This document shows positions 26,294 through 35,612 of a stretch of DNA of 64,000 nucleotides, one piece after another (position 1 is the stretch's first letter; each line of letters opens with the position of its first letter). Position numbers and translations under genes: made by a program. The stretch spans positions 310,001 to 374,000 of the forward strand of contig CAUBJF010000002.1 of assembly GCA_958436175.1 (NCBI GenBank), given 5' to 3'. The notes below the pieces were generated by a model. That model was not told the origin of the DNA. It was given only the letters and a program-made list of their open reading frames with translations, and did no database searches. Source of the DNA: an uncultured Muribaculaceae bacterium (lineage in GTDB: Bacteria > Bacteroidota > Bacteroidia > Bacteroidales > Muribaculaceae).

Positions 26294-27491
26294 AATCAAT
26301 TTCAAACAGCCAAAATATATCTTCCCGCTTGTGGTATTCGTGCCCCTATGCGGTCTGGTATATTTCCTGATGCAGACATTCAATGGCGGCACAGAGGAGG
26401 AGACAAAAGTCGCGACAGACCGTATCAATACTGAGCTGCCTCAGGCCAATGCAGAGGAAGCCGGAAACAAGATGTATGAGATGTCTCGTCGCTTCGATGA
26501 TGAGGATGCCTTTACTGCCGTTGGAGGACTGGGCCAAGAGGCAGAAGACTCTGAAAAAATAGAACATGGCTATACTGAGGAAGAACTTAACCGTCTGGAT
26601 GCGGCCGAAGCCGAGCGTATACGTCAGGAGCGCGAAATGGAGGAGTTGGAACGTTCACTCGCAGAGTCAAGACGGCATATCAATTCCTATGCTTACGACG
26701 ATTCTTATGCTAACGCTTATGGTGGTCAGCAACAAGGCAGCAACCCTCAGGATGATTTTGCCCGTGAGCTTGAGGAAATACAGATGCGTAGCTATGAGCG
26801 TCAGAAAGCTATCGAGGCCGGTCTCGGTTACGGATGTCCTGACTCGGAGGAAGAACTGAAAAAGCAACGTGCTGATTCAATCGCCAAGGCAAAGCGTGAG
26901 GAAAAGGAACGCAACCGGCCAAAGCTTGTCATCAAGTCACAGGAAACAAATGCCGACAGATTCAACACTGTTAGTTCCGAAGCTGAAAGTGTCGATGCCT
27001 CTCTTATCCGTGCTATGATTGATCAAACCACTAAGGCGCATGAAGGCACAAGACTTCGATTCAAACTTCTCGATGATGTTACTGTCAGCGGAACGCGCTT
27101 GAAAAAAGGTACATATCTCTACGGTACTGTTACCGGGTTCGGTCAACAGCGTGTCCGTGCTACAATCACAAGCATACTCATCGGAGGAAAGTTTATCAAT
27201 GTGAACCTGTCGGTATTCGACAATGACGGTATGGAAGGCTTCTATGTCCCCGAATCAGCTTTTCGCGATTTCATGAAGGATGCCGGCGCAAACGCAGTCC
27301 AGCAGAATATCAGTTTTGAGTCGGAGGATGGATACGGTTCCGGGATCTCAGGTGAGGCAATCTCGCTCCAGGCATTGCAGAACATGTACAATTCCGCTTC
27401 ATCAGCCGTATCTGCAAATATCCGCAAAAACAGAGCGAAAATTAAATATAACACAATCGTTTACCTGATTAATTCCGATGAGGCAAGATGA
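26286..27491 (+). CDS. traM: TraM-like conjugation protein (VirB10-like)
   Basis: A 401-aa protein with an N-terminal transmembrane helix (about residues 13-29), a long charged Glu/Arg/Gln-rich periplasmic region, and a C-terminal beta-rich domain (about 240-400) with GTRLRFKLLDDVTVSGTRL, GTYLYGTVTGFGQQRV and VFDNDGMEGFYVPESAFRDF. This is the TraM family, the VirB10-like bridge between inner and outer membranes. It is coupled to traL by an 8-base overlap. Confidence 0.88.
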   Translation: MTKINFKQPKYIFPLVVFVPLCGLVYFLMQTFNGGTEEETKVATDRINTELPQANAEEAGNKMYEMSRRFDDEDAFTAVGGLGQEAEDSEKIEHGYTEEELNRLDAAEAERIRQEREMEELERSLAESRRHINSYAYDDSYANAYGGQQQGSNPQDDFARELEEIQMRSYERQKAIEAGLGYGCPDSEEELKKQRADSIAKAKREEKERNRPKLVIKSQETNADRFNTVSSEAESVDASLIRAMIDQTTKAHEGTRLRFKLLDDVTVSGTRLKKGTYLYGTVTGFGQQRVRATITSILIGGKFINVNLSVFDNDGMEGFYVPESAFRDFMKDAGANAVQQNISFESEDGYGSGISGEAISLQALQNMYNSASSAVSANIRKNRAKIKYNTIVYLINSDEAR

Positions 27492-27561
27492 ATAATAAAT
27501 AGGTAAACTATATTACAAATTGGATAACTTACAAACGGATAAATCACTTAATCTACACAAT

Positions 27562-28440
27562 ATGAAATCCAGGATTCTTTTAGCCGCCCTGTGCGCGTTA
27601 GGTATCGCCGGAGCCGCAACCGCTAAGGAAAAAATCTATGTAAATCATGATGTGACGACACACATCGTGATGCCTGAGAATATCAAAATGGTCGATATCT
27701 CAACTACCAAGATTGTCGGTAACCAGTGTGCCGACAATATCGTGCGCATCAAGCCCGCGACCACGGAGGACGGGGAAGTTACTCAGGTATCTTTCCGCGA
27801 GAACGAACTTATCGGAACCTTGACAATCATCGGCGAGCGACATCTGGCACAGTACGATATTCTCTTTACCAATACACCTTCTCGTGCTGCCTCTATTCAT
27901 CATGTTCCCTACACTCACACCGAGTCATACATCAACCCGGATGTATCAATGCCGGAATCGGAGATGGCACGTTATGCCTGGGCTGTATATGGTAGTGACC
28001 GGAAGTATAATCAGGTAGTATCGAAAGCTCATGGAATGAAGGCTGTGGTCAACAATATCTACTCGATAGGAGATTATTTCTTCATCGACTACTCTCTTCA
28101 GAACAAGACGAAGATTGCATACGATATTGAGGAACTGCGAGTGAAACTTACCGACAAAAAAGAGGTCAAGGCTACCAATGCTCAAACTATCGAGCTTACG
28201 CCTGTCTATTCGTTGAACCTTGCCAAGCGGTTCAAGAAGAATTACCGCAATGTTCTCGTGCTGCCCAAACTGACTTTCCCCGACGAGAAGGTATTGCGTC
28301 TTGAAATATCGGAGAACCAGATAAGCGGCCGCGTTATAACCCTTACTATCGAATATGAAGATATACTCAATGCTGATGGCTTTGACTCAGATATCCTCAA
28401 ACAACTGCCATTCCACTTTCAGCCACATATCTATAAATAA
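27562..28440 (+). CDS. traN: TraN-like conjugation protein (VirB9-like)
   Basis: A 292-aa exported protein with signal peptide MKSRILLAALCALGIAGAATA and a beta-rich body with HIVMPENIKMVDISTTKIVG, YAWAVYGSDRKYNQVVSKAHGMKA and YSLQNKTKIAYDIEELRV. These are features of the TraN/DUF4138 family, the outer-membrane core component comparable to VirB9. The start is the ATG at 27562, which begins the signal peptide. An upstream TTG at 27520 would hide it. Confidence 0.87.
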   Translation: MKSRILLAALCALGIAGAATAKEKIYVNHDVTTHIVMPENIKMVDISTTKIVGNQCADNIVRIKPATTEDGEVTQVSFRENELIGTLTIIGERHLAQYDILFTNTPSRAASIHHVPYTHTESYINPDVSMPESEMARYAWAVYGSDRKYNQVVSKAHGMKAVVNNIYSIGDYFFIDYSLQNKTKIAYDIEELRVKLTDKKEVKATNAQTIELTPVYSLNLAKRFKKNYRNVLVLPKLTFPDEKVLRLEISENQISGRVITLTIEYEDILNADGFDSDILKQLPFHFQPHIYK

Positions 28441-28448
28441 ACAGACCC

Positions 28449-28916
28449 ATGAAGAAGATTTTTTTAGCTTTAATCTGCGCCATTATTACTTTTGGCGCCT
28501 CTGCCCAGGGAAAGGTAACTGTCAACGCTGGTTTCCTGTTCTCTTCTACACTCAACGCTACTGTGGGATATGAACACTCATTCAGCTATGGTCATGCGGT
28601 AGAAATCTTCGGTGAGATAGGTAATCACTGGAAGTCCGGCGATGGCCGGTTCTGGAAAGGGTACTATTGGGATGGTGGCATACTCTACAAACATCGTCTC
28701 GTCCGATATAAGAACGGTATGCTCCGTTTCCGCTTCGGGCCGGAGTTCGGGGCATCAGAACGAAAGTTCTTCCTCGGCATCGAGGGAGGATTTGAATACA
28801 ACTATGTATTTCAGAATGGATGGGAGTTTTCTCTGATTCAAAAGAATAACGTGAACTTCCTTCATGGTGACACTTTCCGAAACGGCCTCCTCATAGGTTT
28901 GAAGATACCATTCTAA
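28449..28916 (+). CDS. traO: TraO-like outer-membrane protein
   Basis: A 155-aa protein with a signal peptide (MKKIFLALICAIITFGASAQ) and alternating hydrophobic strands with aromatic residues, ending in a beta-signal-like LLIGLKIPF. The pattern and the position directly behind traN match TraO of Bacteroides conjugative elements, a small beta-barrel-like component. Confidence 0.8.
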   Translation: MKKIFLALICAIITFGASAQGKVTVNAGFLFSSTLNATVGYEHSFSYGHAVEIFGEIGNHWKSGDGRFWKGYYWDGGILYKHRLVRYKNGMLRFRFGPEFGASERKFFLGIEGGFEYNYVFQNGWEFSLIQKNNVNFLHGDTFRNGLLIGLKIPF

Positions 28917-28928
28917 TAATCTTTAATC

Positions 28929-29177
28929 ATGGACAAATACCAGTTTAGCATAATTCCTGACGTGAATCTGAAATCTCTCTATCATGGTCTGACCCAAATC
29001 ATCGCAATTCTTTCAGGACATTACCAGTCGTTGATATTTGACACTAAGACAGATGTCTATTTCATCGGTAGCGCGATTGAGAAATGTCGCGAGATGCTGA
29101 AAGAAGTTTCAGATGAAATGGGAAATAGGGAGACAAAACCAGTGGCACACTTCCCTGAGACCAACGTAACGACATAA
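28929..29177 (+). CDS. Small conjugation-operon protein, unknown function
   Basis: An 82-aa soluble protein between traO and the coupling-protein gene, starting 13 bases after traO and ending 10 bases before its neighbour, so clearly cotranscribed. It has a helical centre (LYHGLTQIIAILSGHYQSLIF) and no signal peptide. It may be a DUF3876-type protein, but I cannot confirm that. No function is proposed. Confidence 0.6.
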   Translation: MDKYQFSIIPDVNLKSLYHGLTQIIAILSGHYQSLIFDTKTDVYFIGSAIEKCREMLKEVSDEMGNRETKPVAHFPETNVTT

Positions 29178-29187
29178 TTTCAATCCT

Positions 29188-31497
29188 ATGGCTTTTGAAG
29201 AAACCCGGGAACAACAGCAGATGTATAACTATTTCCGTAGCTGCATCTATGTTTTCCTTATAATAGAGATAGTGATGAATCTGCCGATAACGGCGGATAA
29301 CCGAATCACACAGTTCATCCTTGACCTTCTCGGACGGTTCAAGGTGTTCAACTCCGTAGCAGGCTGCAAGGCTATCGAGCTTGTTTGCATCTGTATCGTC
29401 TGCATAGGAACTAAGGCGAAGAAAGCCTTGAAGTTCAATGTCAAGACTATGGTCATATATCCGGTGCTTGCCGGACTGACACTTGTCGGTCTATGCTTTA
29501 TATTCCATGGCGTTCCAATTGGCATGAACTGGATGGGATTCCCGGCAAACCGTATTATATATGCCTTTTGCTCTGTGGTCGGAACTATGCTTGTTCATCA
29601 GGGTCTCGACGGCATAGCCAAGTATTACAACCATAAGGTCGGTGATGATCGTTTCAACTTTGAGAACGAGTCTTTTGAACAGTCGGAGAAGGAGATCAAG
29701 ACTCCTTACTCAGTAAATATCCCTATGCTGTATTACTGGAAGCGCCGTCTTCACCACGGTTTCATAAATATCACTAATCCGTTCAGAGGAACTATTGTAC
29801 TCGGCACCCCCGGCTCAGGTAAGTCCTTCGGTATCATTGACCCATTCATCAGACAACATTCAGAAAAGGGTTTCTGCATGATGGTATATGATTATAAGTG
29901 GCCGACACTTGCAAAGACTCTTTTCTATCAGTTCTGTAAGAACAGGAAAGCTGGTAAACTGCCGCAGGGATGTGGGTTCAGGCAGGTTAACTTCACCAAT
30001 GTGGAATACTCTAACCGTATTAATCCAATCCAGCGCAAATATATCCCTGACCTGGCAGCGGCATCTGAAACGGCAGCAACTCTGCTTGCCTCTCTCAATA
30101 AGGGTGGAGGTGATAAAAAGGGAGGTTCCGAGGCATTCTTCATTAATTCAGCGGAGAACTTCCTTGCTGCGATCATATATTTCTTTGTCAATCTTCATCC
30201 TACCGGATTCAAGAACGGCAAGAAGCTGAGACGCTTCATCTCCTATGAGGGAAAGAAACTGGAGATAGTTATCCGTAACTGGTTTGACTATAATGCTATC
30301 AATGAAAATGGCGAGGTTGTTCTTGATTTCATAGATGACCAGAGCCGTAATCATTCTGTAGACGAGGACGGTATGTTTATCGACCTTAATGGTTACACTT
30401 ATACCAAACGGACCGGTGAGACCGTCACGATTGACCGCTGTTGGTATGAGGACGATTCCGGCAACGAGGTCGAGCCGGATACCATCACGGGAGAATATTC
30501 AGATATGCCACATGTTCTTTCATTCCTGGGTCACGGTTATGCTGAGATATTCGACATCCTCATGCAGGATGACAAGATAGCATCTCTTATGGCTCCCTTT
30601 AAGTCTGCTTTCGAGAATAAGGCTAACGACCAGCTTGAAGGTATGGTCGGTACGTTGCGTGTGAACGCGGCCCGTTTGGTTTCTCCTGAAGCATACTGGG
30701 TGTTCACGGGTGATGATTTCGACTTGAAGATTTCTGACCCGGATAATCCGAGTTATCTGGTTATCGCCAATGACCCGGAGAAGGAACAGGTCATCGGCTC
30801 TCTCAATGCTCTTGTGCTGAACCGTCTGATTACCCGTGTAAATTCCAAAGGAAACCTTCCGGTCAGCATAATTGTCGATGAGTTGCCAACTCTTTATTTT
30901 CACAAGATAGACCGTCTTATCGGAACCGCCCGTAGTAATAAGGTCGCTGTGACTCTCGGTTTCCAGGAACTTCCTCAGTTGGAGGCGGATTACGGTAAGG
31001 TGGGTATGCAGAAAATCATAACCACTTGCGGTAATATCTTCATGGGCGCTGCCCGTAATAAGGAAACCTTGGAGTGGGCACAGAATGACGTGTTCGGCAA
31101 AGCGAAACAGACATCCACCTCTATCACCATCAATGACTCGAAGGTGTCGACGCAGATTTCAGAACGTCTTGATTATCTTGTCCCGGCGGCAAAGATCGCG
31201 GACATGGCGACCGGTTGGCTTGCTGGTCAGGCTGCACGTGACTTCACTGCCACTGACAAAAGTATGCTCAACAGTTTTGACATTGAGCAGTCGGATGAGT
31301 TCAAGACTACCAAATACTTCTGCAAGACTAACTTCGACATGAAGAAGATCAAGAGGGAGGAAGACCATTACGTTGAGCTGCCGAAAATCTATGAGTTCAA
31401 GGATGAGAGAGAAAAGGAGATTATGCTTAATCGTAATTTCAAACGTGTCAATCAGGAGGTTGACGAAATAATCAGGGTACTTGCAGGTAAAGCATAA
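29188..31497 (+). CDS. Type IV coupling protein (VirD4/TraG-type, MobC of CTnDOT)
   Basis: A 769-aa coupling ATPase that hands the relaxosome to the transfer channel. It has N-terminal transmembrane helices (about residues 13-30, 60-75, 88-110 and 117-140), Walker A TPGSGKS from about residue 207, Walker B SIIVDELPTLYF near 565, and the TGFQELPQLEADYG-like sensor segment GFQELPQLEADYG near 591. Its length and TraM/TraG-like all-alpha insertion fit the Bacteroides family. The stop is directly followed by the traX-like ATG. This gene is intact, unlike traG. Confidence 0.92.
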   Translation: MAFEETREQQQMYNYFRSCIYVFLIIEIVMNLPITADNRITQFILDLLGRFKVFNSVAGCKAIELVCICIVCIGTKAKKALKFNVKTMVIYPVLAGLTLVGLCFIFHGVPIGMNWMGFPANRIIYAFCSVVGTMLVHQGLDGIAKYYNHKVGDDRFNFENESFEQSEKEIKTPYSVNIPMLYYWKRRLHHGFINITNPFRGTIVLGTPGSGKSFGIIDPFIRQHSEKGFCMMVYDYKWPTLAKTLFYQFCKNRKAGKLPQGCGFRQVNFTNVEYSNRINPIQRKYIPDLAAASETAATLLASLNKGGGDKKGGSEAFFINSAENFLAAIIYFFVNLHPTGFKNGKKLRRFISYEGKKLEIVIRNWFDYNAINENGEVVLDFIDDQSRNHSVDEDGMFIDLNGYTYTKRTGETVTIDRCWYEDDSGNEVEPDTITGEYSDMPHVLSFLGHGYAEIFDILMQDDKIASLMAPFKSAFENKANDQLEGMVGTLRVNAARLVSPEAYWVFTGDDFDLKISDPDNPSYLVIANDPEKEQVIGSLNALVLNRLITRVNSKGNLPVSIIVDELPTLYFHKIDRLIGTARSNKVAVTLGFQELPQLEADYGKVGMQKIITTCGNIFMGAARNKETLEWAQNDVFGKAKQTSTSITINDSKVSTQISERLDYLVPAAKIADMATGWLAGQAARDFTATDKSMLNSFDIEQSDEFKTTKYFCKTNFDMKKIKREEDHYVELPKIYEFKDEREKEIMLNRNFKRVNQEVDEIIRVLAGKA

Positions 31498-32256
31498 ATG
31501 GCCGATTCTATGAGTAGTATTACACAAGTCACAAGTTTTTCAATGCCGCTGTCGCTCAGATTGAGTGGCAGCGCATTGAAGGTCATTGCTATTATCTCGA
31601 TGGTGGCCGATCATTGCGCATATTTTCTTCTGGAACATGATACTCCCATATATGATTTATTGCGCACTTTCGGACGCATTGCATTTCCGGTATTCGCGTT
31701 CCTCATAGCTGAGGGTTTTGCCAACACCAGAAATCGAATGAAGTATTTCTTGACCATACTCGGTTTCGCGGTGGTCAGCGAAGTCCCTTGGTATCTTTTG
31801 AATGGTGCAGACAGTACGCATAATGTCATGTTCACTCTTGTTCTTGGCGTTGTGGCTCTGGCTCTATTCGACCGGTTATGTGAACATGGTTTCCTTTGCT
31901 GCTTCTCGATTTCTCTTGTGGCTGGCTTTGCTTGGCTGATAGGTGTTGATTATGACTGGCGCGGTGTGTTGATGATTTCTCTGTTCTATATCTTACGTAG
32001 TCAGACGATTGAACCGTGGATAAGTAGAAACACTGTAAGCCACCCTCAGCAGGCTCTAAGGCAGTTGCTATTCACTTTTCCCCTTATGATGCACTATGGA
32101 TTTGTCGGATCTTTCCTTGCGTCAACAGTCATCTTACTTTATGACGGCACACGAGGAAATATCAAAGGCGCAGTCGCCAAATATAGCTTCTACGCCTTTT
32201 ATCCTTTGCATCTTTTCATTTTTGTGATTGTAACACGATGGTGTTTTGTTAATTAG
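31498..32256 (+). CDS. TraX-family membrane protein
   Basis: A 252-aa polytopic membrane protein. Conserved features are SGSALKVIAIISMVADHCAYF (two parts, about residues 20-42), FGRIAFPVFAFLIAEGFANTRN and SEVPWYLLNG, the TraX family pattern; the F-plasmid member acetylates pilin. It begins at the base after the coupling-protein stop. In this setting it may modify the TraE-like pilin or another envelope component. Confidence 0.85.
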   Translation: MADSMSSITQVTSFSMPLSLRLSGSALKVIAIISMVADHCAYFLLEHDTPIYDLLRTFGRIAFPVFAFLIAEGFANTRNRMKYFLTILGFAVVSEVPWYLLNGADSTHNVMFTLVLGVVALALFDRLCEHGFLCCFSISLVAGFAWLIGVDYDWRGVLMISLFYILRSQTIEPWISRNTVSHPQQALRQLLFTFPLMMHYGFVGSFLASTVILLYDGTRGNIKGAVAKYSFYAFYPLHLFIFVIVTRWCFVN

Positions 32257-32326
32257 ACTTGCTCAGTTGTTAACTTCTTTGTAATTTAGCAGTAAAACAT
32301 TGTTCAAAATTAAAAGACAGAGAAGG

Positions 32327-33091
32327 ATGTTATACAATCGTCAAGAAATAATATTAAAAAACAAAATTGATGCGCTTCATCATCAATGGATTACTCGTAT
32401 TATTGAGAACGATGATTCATGTAGAGAAGAAGAGTTAAGGGAATTATACATTCCCGATGGGTTCTTTCCCAATTATACAAATCAAAGGATTAAGATACTA
32501 TTTATTGGTAGAGAAGGCTTGGAACTAAGCGGACAGAATTATATATCTTGTCTGTATGATGCTTATCATAACAAAGTTGTAGGTGGAAAGTCGTTGAATA
32601 GTTATCAATTTCATTCAACTATGCTGTACATCTCATATGCACTTGAACATAAGATTTATGACTGGTCTAAACTTCCCTATGCCGTAGATTTTATAGATGA
32701 GTTTGGCAAACCAAATGGTTGCAGTTTTGCTTTCATAAATTTATCTAAATTTTCTAACGAAAGTGGAAATTGGTGGGCCGATGAGGAATTAATAGACTCG
32801 TTCATACGGCTTAGTCATAATGAACAACTGAATCTGTTTCAAGAAGAAATTGATATTTTAAATCCTGATTTAATCATTGGGATGAATTTAGAGGCAAGAA
32901 TGGAAGTACTTGGGCGATTTTCTGATTTCGCTTACTATGGCAATAAGGATATATGTGCGCAAACGTTATCAACGACAAAGGGCAAATATCCTTATATTGA
33001 TGCTTGGCATTTTTCTGCCCCTGGAAAAAGTCCTGAAAAAGAAATATTTAATCCTATAATTAATTACTTGAAGGATTCAGGTATAATATAA
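32327..33091 (+). CDS. Uracil-DNA glycosylase-fold-like protein, unknown function
   Basis: A 254-aa AT-rich gene (A/T runs, poor fit to neighbours' codon use) between traX and hipBA. The strand-loop patterns KILFIGREGLELSGQNY, GCSFAFINLSKF, NPDLIIGMNLEARM and YIDAWHFSAPGKSPEKE follow the order seen in the uracil-DNA glycosylase superfamily, where the first loop activates water and the last holds a His. The catalytic Asp of classical enzymes is not evident, so enzymatic activity is doubtful. ATG 32327 is preferred to an earlier TTG. The composition suggests separate acquisition. Confidence 0.5.
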   Translation: MLYNRQEIILKNKIDALHHQWITRIIENDDSCREEELRELYIPDGFFPNYTNQRIKILFIGREGLELSGQNYISCLYDAYHNKVVGGKSLNSYQFHSTMLYISYALEHKIYDWSKLPYAVDFIDEFGKPNGCSFAFINLSKFSNESGNWWADEELIDSFIRLSHNEQLNLFQEEIDILNPDLIIGMNLEARMEVLGRFSDFAYYGNKDICAQTLSTTKGKYPYIDAWHFSAPGKSPEKEIFNPIINYLKDSGII

Positions 33092-33169
33092 TTTTCTGTA
33101 ATTCTTTTGTGCTTTATCATATGGCAATAATCATTGACTTGTTTAAGTTGTTTAAGTAGATAGAACATA

Positions 33170-33201
33170 TTTGCATATATGGATATTTATATGTAAATTT
33201 G
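33170..33201 (+). promoter_or_regulatory. hipBA promoter with dyad spacer
   Basis: TTTG at 33170-33173, a 20-base spacer and TAAATTTG at 33194-33201 form a perfect Bacteroides promoter (TTTG-N19-21-TAnnTTTG), 27 bases before hipB. The spacer contains CATATA/TATATG in inverted orientation, a candidate HipB operator. Confidence 0.75.
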
Positions 33202-33227
33202 CGATGTAAGTACCCATATATAGAAAT

Positions 33228-33548
33228 ATGAATGACTTGGATTATACATCGAATCTAGATATTCTTCAGCTGCTCGCCAAACGGATGAAGGAATATCGTC
33301 TGGCCGCAAGGTTAAGCCAACGAGAATTGGCTGAGAAGTCTGGGGTCAGTTATACGACCATCTGCCGATTTGAGCAAGGAAAGCATCCCAATATCTCACT
33401 GGGTAACTTTATCTCGCTGCTGCGTCAGGTAGGAATGGAATCACGCATGGAAGAAGTACTGCCGGAATTGCCCGTGCCTCCCATGGCCCTGCGGGAAATA
33501 AACAAACTCATACCTAAAAGAGTACGCCGCCATGATACCGTCGATTAA
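33228..33548 (+). CDS. hipB: HipB-like antitoxin (XRE family)
   Basis: A 106-aa protein with an XRE helix-turn-helix (RLAARLSQRELAEKSGVSYTTICRFEQGKHP, about residues 22-53). It represses its own operon and neutralises HipA in known pairs. It overlaps hipA by 17 bases, as in typical hipBA operons. A matching Bacteroides promoter lies directly upstream. Confidence 0.9.
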   Translation: MNDLDYTSNLDILQLLAKRMKEYRLAARLSQRELAEKSGVSYTTICRFEQGKHPNISLGNFISLLRQVGMESRMEEVLPELPVPPMALREINKLIPKRVRRHDTVD

Positions 33549-34791
33549 TGTCATTTTGTGGGGCAAGTCTATCGGCACCCTTGTTGAGACAGGAAGCGGA
33601 CGCAATCGTCAGATCTGTTTTTATTTTGATCCGGAGTTTGTCCGTAGAGGACTCGATATCGCTCCATTGAGAGCATCCATAAATGGAATCGTTGCACAGA
33701 AAGGATTGCCGGTTTATCCTGAAAGGGATAGGTTGTTCGGCGGCTTGCCTTCTTTCATTGCCGATTCCATGCCTGACAACTGGGGACATTTAGTATTCAG
33801 CCAATGGGCCAAGACGCATAATATCAGCATGAAGAATATCACGGCACTTGACCGTTTGGCATATATTGGTCGTCGTGGCATGGGAGCGTTGGAGTTCGTA
33901 CCGCCAACATCAGCCGAGATGGAGACTTCCTTCAGAGTTGAAATAGACCAGCTATCCAGTCTTGCGCAGACAGTGCTGAAACAAGCCAAGGATTTCAAGG
34001 CTCAGTTAAGTCCTGACCTGATAGTGGAAAGCCTTTTCAGAGTCGGAACTTCGGCCGGCGGTCGGAGACCCAAGGCTTTAATCAATGTCAATCCCGAATC
34101 TGGAGAATGTTATTCCGGACAAGTCGCAACTGAGCTGCCGGGGTTTATACACATGATTATCAAGTTTGATGAGCATATTGATTTGCCAACAACCCGAATC
34201 GAATATGCTTATTACCTTATGGCACAACAGGCTGGCTTACACATGATGCCGTCACGTCTTCTTATGGGTAAAGATGAAGTTCATTTCCTGACACAACGAT
34301 TCGACCGCGACGGGAATGAGAAACTGCACGTTCAGACACTTGCAGCTATGAATCCTCAATCAACCTCTTATGAGGATTTGTTTGCTGTCGTCCGCAAGTT
34401 GGAGCTGCCTCAGGATGACCTTAAGCAGTTGTTCCTCCAGACGGCTTTGAATTTTATGGCGGCAAATGTCGATGACCACAACAAGAATTTCAGTTTCATA
34501 ATGGACCGGAATGGAAAGTGGCGTTTGGCTCCGGCATACGATTTCACCTTCACAGTTGATCCATCTGCACCCTCTTATGTCAATAGACATTGCATGACCC
34601 TCAATGGAAAGGATCATGATATTTCGGATAAGGATTTACTCGAACTGGCTATATCTTTTGATATTAAGGGTGCTCGTAAGATGTTGGACACAGCCCGTGA
34701 AGCGGTTGGAAACTTTGCAGAGTACACGAACACTGCCGGTCTAACACCAGAGATTACTGACTTGATTATGCAAAACCACAATGTCGGATAG
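33532..34791 (+). CDS. hipA: HipA-like toxin kinase
   Basis: A 419-aa HipA-type serine/threonine kinase; relatives phosphorylate aminoacyl-tRNA synthetases and induce dormancy. Visible features are the N-terminal LWGKSIGTL subdomain, RPKALIN (nucleotide-binding Lys, about residue 185), QRFDRDGN, the catalytic VDDHNKNF near 313-320 and PAYDFTF (DFG-like) near 336. All kinase residues look intact. On an ICE the pair could stabilise the element by post-segregational killing or act in phage defence. Confidence 0.9.
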   Translation: MIPSINVILWGKSIGTLVETGSGRNRQICFYFDPEFVRRGLDIAPLRASINGIVAQKGLPVYPERDRLFGGLPSFIADSMPDNWGHLVFSQWAKTHNISMKNITALDRLAYIGRRGMGALEFVPPTSAEMETSFRVEIDQLSSLAQTVLKQAKDFKAQLSPDLIVESLFRVGTSAGGRRPKALINVNPESGECYSGQVATELPGFIHMIIKFDEHIDLPTTRIEYAYYLMAQQAGLHMMPSRLLMGKDEVHFLTQRFDRDGNEKLHVQTLAAMNPQSTSYEDLFAVVRKLELPQDDLKQLFLQTALNFMAANVDDHNKNFSFIMDRNGKWRLAPAYDFTFTVDPSAPSYVNRHCMTLNGKDHDISDKDLLELAISFDIKGARKMLDTAREAVGNFAEYTNTAGLTPEITDLIMQNHNVG

Positions 34792-34824
34792 ATGATGTTG
34801 TGAATATAGCAATCGTTAAAGCAT

Positions 34825-34878
34825 TAAATACAATCAAAGGCATCGGAGAATTTTTTCCGGTGTCTTTGATTGTATTTA
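34825..34878. terminator. Strong bidirectional terminator between hipA and lysozyme gene
   Basis: A perfect 15-bp inverted repeat, TAAATACAATCAAAG (34825-34839) and CTTTGATTGTATTTA (34864-34878), is extended by further pairing of CGG and CCG around a T-rich loop. It separates two convergent genes and overlaps the stop codon of the minus-strand gene. Confidence 0.88.
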
Positions 34879-35529
34879 TAGTTGCTTGAGTACACTGATG
34901 ATTGCTCTGATATAGCCTTTGTCTTCGGCATAGCCGATTTTTTTGAGCCAAAGGAGATAGTTGCCTCCTTTATAGCGATACTGGACTTTTGTATAATATG
35001 CCTTTACGCTCTCGGTCCAGTGGTTGAACTCGTAATACGTCTTTGTTCTCGGATTGGTTAAGCCAAATAGGTTGTGCTTGTTTTGGCAGACTGATGATTT
35101 GAACCAGCCTGTTTCAAGAATTGCCTGAGCGAGAACTATCTTCGGGTATTTGATGCCGTTTTTCTTTATCTCCGCAAGAAGATTAGGGATTGTTAGTTTT
35201 GGTAGTTCCGTATCTTGGAGTTGAACCATTTTCTTATCCTCGATGGGTTCAACTACGGATTTTACTACCGGATGGATGAACTTATTCTCGTTCCGTTTTT
35301 GGTCGGTAATTGTATCATCTATATCAGGCATATTTACTTCGCATATTTCATCTAATAAGAGCTTGGCTGAAACAGCATCATTAGTATTACTCTTATTATT
35401 AAGAGTTTGTGTTTCCATAACCTTAATATCAAGACCATATTGTCCTCTTGAACTGATTGTATTGAACTGTCCGTTGGCTGTGAGAGAACCAATAAGGACT
35501 GTCGCTATTACAAGAATAGTGTTGTGCAT
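34876..35529 (-). CDS. Glucosaminidase-type peptidoglycan hydrolase, exported
   Basis: A 217-aa protein with a signal sequence (MHNTILVIATVLIGSLTANG), a disordered linker, and a C-terminal glucosaminidase/Bax-like domain (about 115-215) with the catalytic Glu in AQAILETGWF and the NLFGLT motif. It would open the cell wall for the conjugation apparatus. It is the only minus-strand gene in the transfer region. Its ATG lies inside the conserved promoter module at 35519-35562, so transcription in the two directions may interfere. Confidence 0.83.
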   Translation of the reverse strand: MHNTILVIATVLIGSLTANGQFNTISSRGQYGLDIKVMETQTLNNKSNTNDAVSAKLLLDEICEVNMPDIDDTITDQKRNENKFIHPVVKSVVEPIEDKKMVQLQDTELPKLTIPNLLAEIKKNGIKYPKIVLAQAILETGWFKSSVCQNKHNLFGLTNPRTKTYYEFNHWTESVKAYYTKVQYRYKGGNYLLWLKKIGYAEDKGYIRAIISVLKQL

Positions 35530-35562
35530 TTCTCTTTTGGTGTTGGGTTGGGAATAATTTTG
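35519..35562 (+). promoter_or_regulatory. Conserved promoter module, copy 3 (DUF4099/DUF3945 operon)
   Basis: GTGTTGTGCATTTCT (35519-35533) and TAATTTTG (35555-35562) with the same spacing as copies 1 and 2. The next plus-strand start codon is at 35613. The word also covers the start codon of the divergent hydrolase gene. Confidence 0.7.
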
Positions 35563-35612
35563 TGGTGTTCAAGCGGTTCGCATCGCAAATTTAATTTACC
35601 AATACCTATAGA

